This document shows, piece after piece, positions 5,402 through 6,053 of a stretch of DNA of 6,053 nucleotides (its first letter is position 1; every line of letters begins with the position of its first letter). The DNA lies in assembly GCA_903928325.1 (NCBI GenBank), contig CAIYQF010000067.1, positions 1 to 6,053 on the forward strand. Reading direction: 5' to 3'. The notes below the pieces were generated by a model that was not told where the DNA came from, ran no database searches, and was given only the letters and a program-made list of their open reading frames with translations. This stretch comes from an uncultured beta proteobacterium. Lineage in GTDB: Bacteria > Pseudomonadota > Gammaproteobacteria > Burkholderiales > Burkholderiaceae_C. The position numbers were made by a program, and so were the translations under genes.

Positions 5402-6053
5402 GTGCTTTCAGACATTCAAATCGCCCAAGCGGCGCATATGCGGCCCATTAGCCAAATTGCCCAGGGACTGGGCATACCGGAAGACGCGGTGGATATGTAC
5501 GGCCGCTACAAGGCCAAAATTTCACTGGACTACGCTAACAGCTTGGCTGACAGACCCGACGGCAAGTTGATATTGGTGTCTGCCATCAGCCCCACACCGG
5601 CGGGCGAGGGCAAGACCACCACCACCGTGGGTTTGGGCGACGCGCTGAACCGCATTGGCAAAAAAACCATCATCTGCCTGCGCGAACCCAGCCTGGGGCC
5701 TGTGTTTGGCATGAAGGGCGGCGCGGCCGGCGGCGGCCATGCGCAGGTGGTGCCCATGGAGGACATCAACCTGCACTTCACCGGTGATTTCAACGCCATC
5801 GCCCTTGCCAACAACCTGCTGGCCGCGCTGATTGACAACCACATCCACCACGGCAACGCCTTGGGTATCGACGTGCGTCGCATCACCTGGAAACGGATGA
5901 TGGACATGAACGACCGGGCGCTGCGCAACATCACCTGCTCCCTTGGTGGGCCGGGTAACGGCTACCCGCGCCAGGACGGTTTTGACATCGTGGTGGCGTC
6001 TGAAGTGATGGCCATTTTTTGTCTCGCCACCAGCCTGACCGACCTGAAGGAGC
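5402..6053 (+). CDS. fhs: Formate--tetrahydrofolate ligase (10-formyl-THF synthetase), N-terminal part
   Basis: Partial: the first 217 residues of a protein normally about 555-560 long; it runs off the right edge. It joins formate to tetrahydrofolate with ATP, giving 10-formyl-THF for purine and other one-carbon metabolism in the cytoplasm. The start is GTG at 5402, because a TGA stop lies in frame at 5387-5389 and GGAG is correctly spaced; the next in-frame ATG (5438) would be codon 13. Diagnostic motifs are the ATP-binding loop TPAGEGKTTT (65-74), EPSLGPVFGMKGGAAGGG (95-112) and VVPMEDINLHFTGDF (116-130), followed by LLAALIDNHIHHGN. The family signature normally has Tyr after GGAAGGG; here it is His113, which may be a lineage variant. 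The gene is divergent from the amine-ligase operon and may share regulatory DNA with it. No frameshift is seen. The identification is essentially certain. Confidence 0.97.
   Translation, partial: MLSDIQIAQAAHMRPISQIAQGLGIPEDAVDMYGRYKAKISLDYANSLADRPDGKLILVSAISPTPAGEGKTTTTVGLGDALNRIGKKTIICLREPSLGPVFGMKGGAAGGGHAQVVPMEDINLHFTGDFNAIALANNLLAALIDNHIHHGNALGIDVRRITWKRMMDMNDRALRNITCSLGGPGNGYPRQDGFDIVVASEVMAIFCLATSLTDLKE

Noticed and set aside
5386..5451. Possible 21-codon leader peptide starting at the ATG at 5386 and overlapping the fhs start
   Set aside because: No Shine-Dalgarno precedes it, it shows no run of regulatory codons, and it overlaps the well-supported GTG start in another frame.
5522..5934. 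Minus-strand open frames within fhs
   Set aside because: They are antisense to unmistakable fhs motifs and have no domain features.

Overview
The window is GC-rich and densely coded. It looks like part of a proteobacterial chromosome, most likely a betaproteobacterium of the Burkholderiales (Comamonadaceae-like). That placement is an inference from base composition and the look of the proteins, not from a search. No rRNA, tRNA, insertion sequence, CRISPR array or phage gene is visible.

Layout: four genes lie head to tail on the minus strand. In transcription order they are a class-I-like glutamine synthetase/gamma-glutamyl-amine ligase (5183 or 5240 down to 3795), an iron-containing alcohol dehydrogenase (3738-2605), an NAD-type aldehyde dehydrogenase (2551-1178) and a DadA-like FAD amino-acid dehydrogenase/oxidase (1166, running off the left edge at 1). 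The gaps are 56, 53 and 11 bp, so one operon is likely. On the plus strand, fhs (formate--tetrahydrofolate ligase) starts at the GTG at 5402 and runs off the right edge. It is divergent from the ligase gene across 218 bp that hold strikingly symmetric DNA: an 18-bp interrupted palindrome at 5330-5347, an 18-bp perfect palindrome at 5225-5242 and a 10-bp perfect palindrome at 5208-5217. Overlapping -10-like boxes for both directions lie at 5308-5314.

How the genes may work together (inference): the ligase would attach glutamate to the nitrogen of an amine, as PuuA, IpuC or GlnA4 do. The alcohol and aldehyde dehydrogenases would then oxidise an alcohol on the protected molecule to an acid, and the flavoprotein would oxidise an amino acid or amine product. 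This set fits a gamma-glutamylated amino-alcohol (ethanolamine- or alaninol-like) route at least as well as the classical putrescine (Puu) route, because Puu has no alcohol dehydrogenase. No gamma-glutamyl hydrolase is visible; it could lie beyond position 1 or elsewhere. The divergent fhs adds a possible one-carbon link, but adjacency alone does not prove it.
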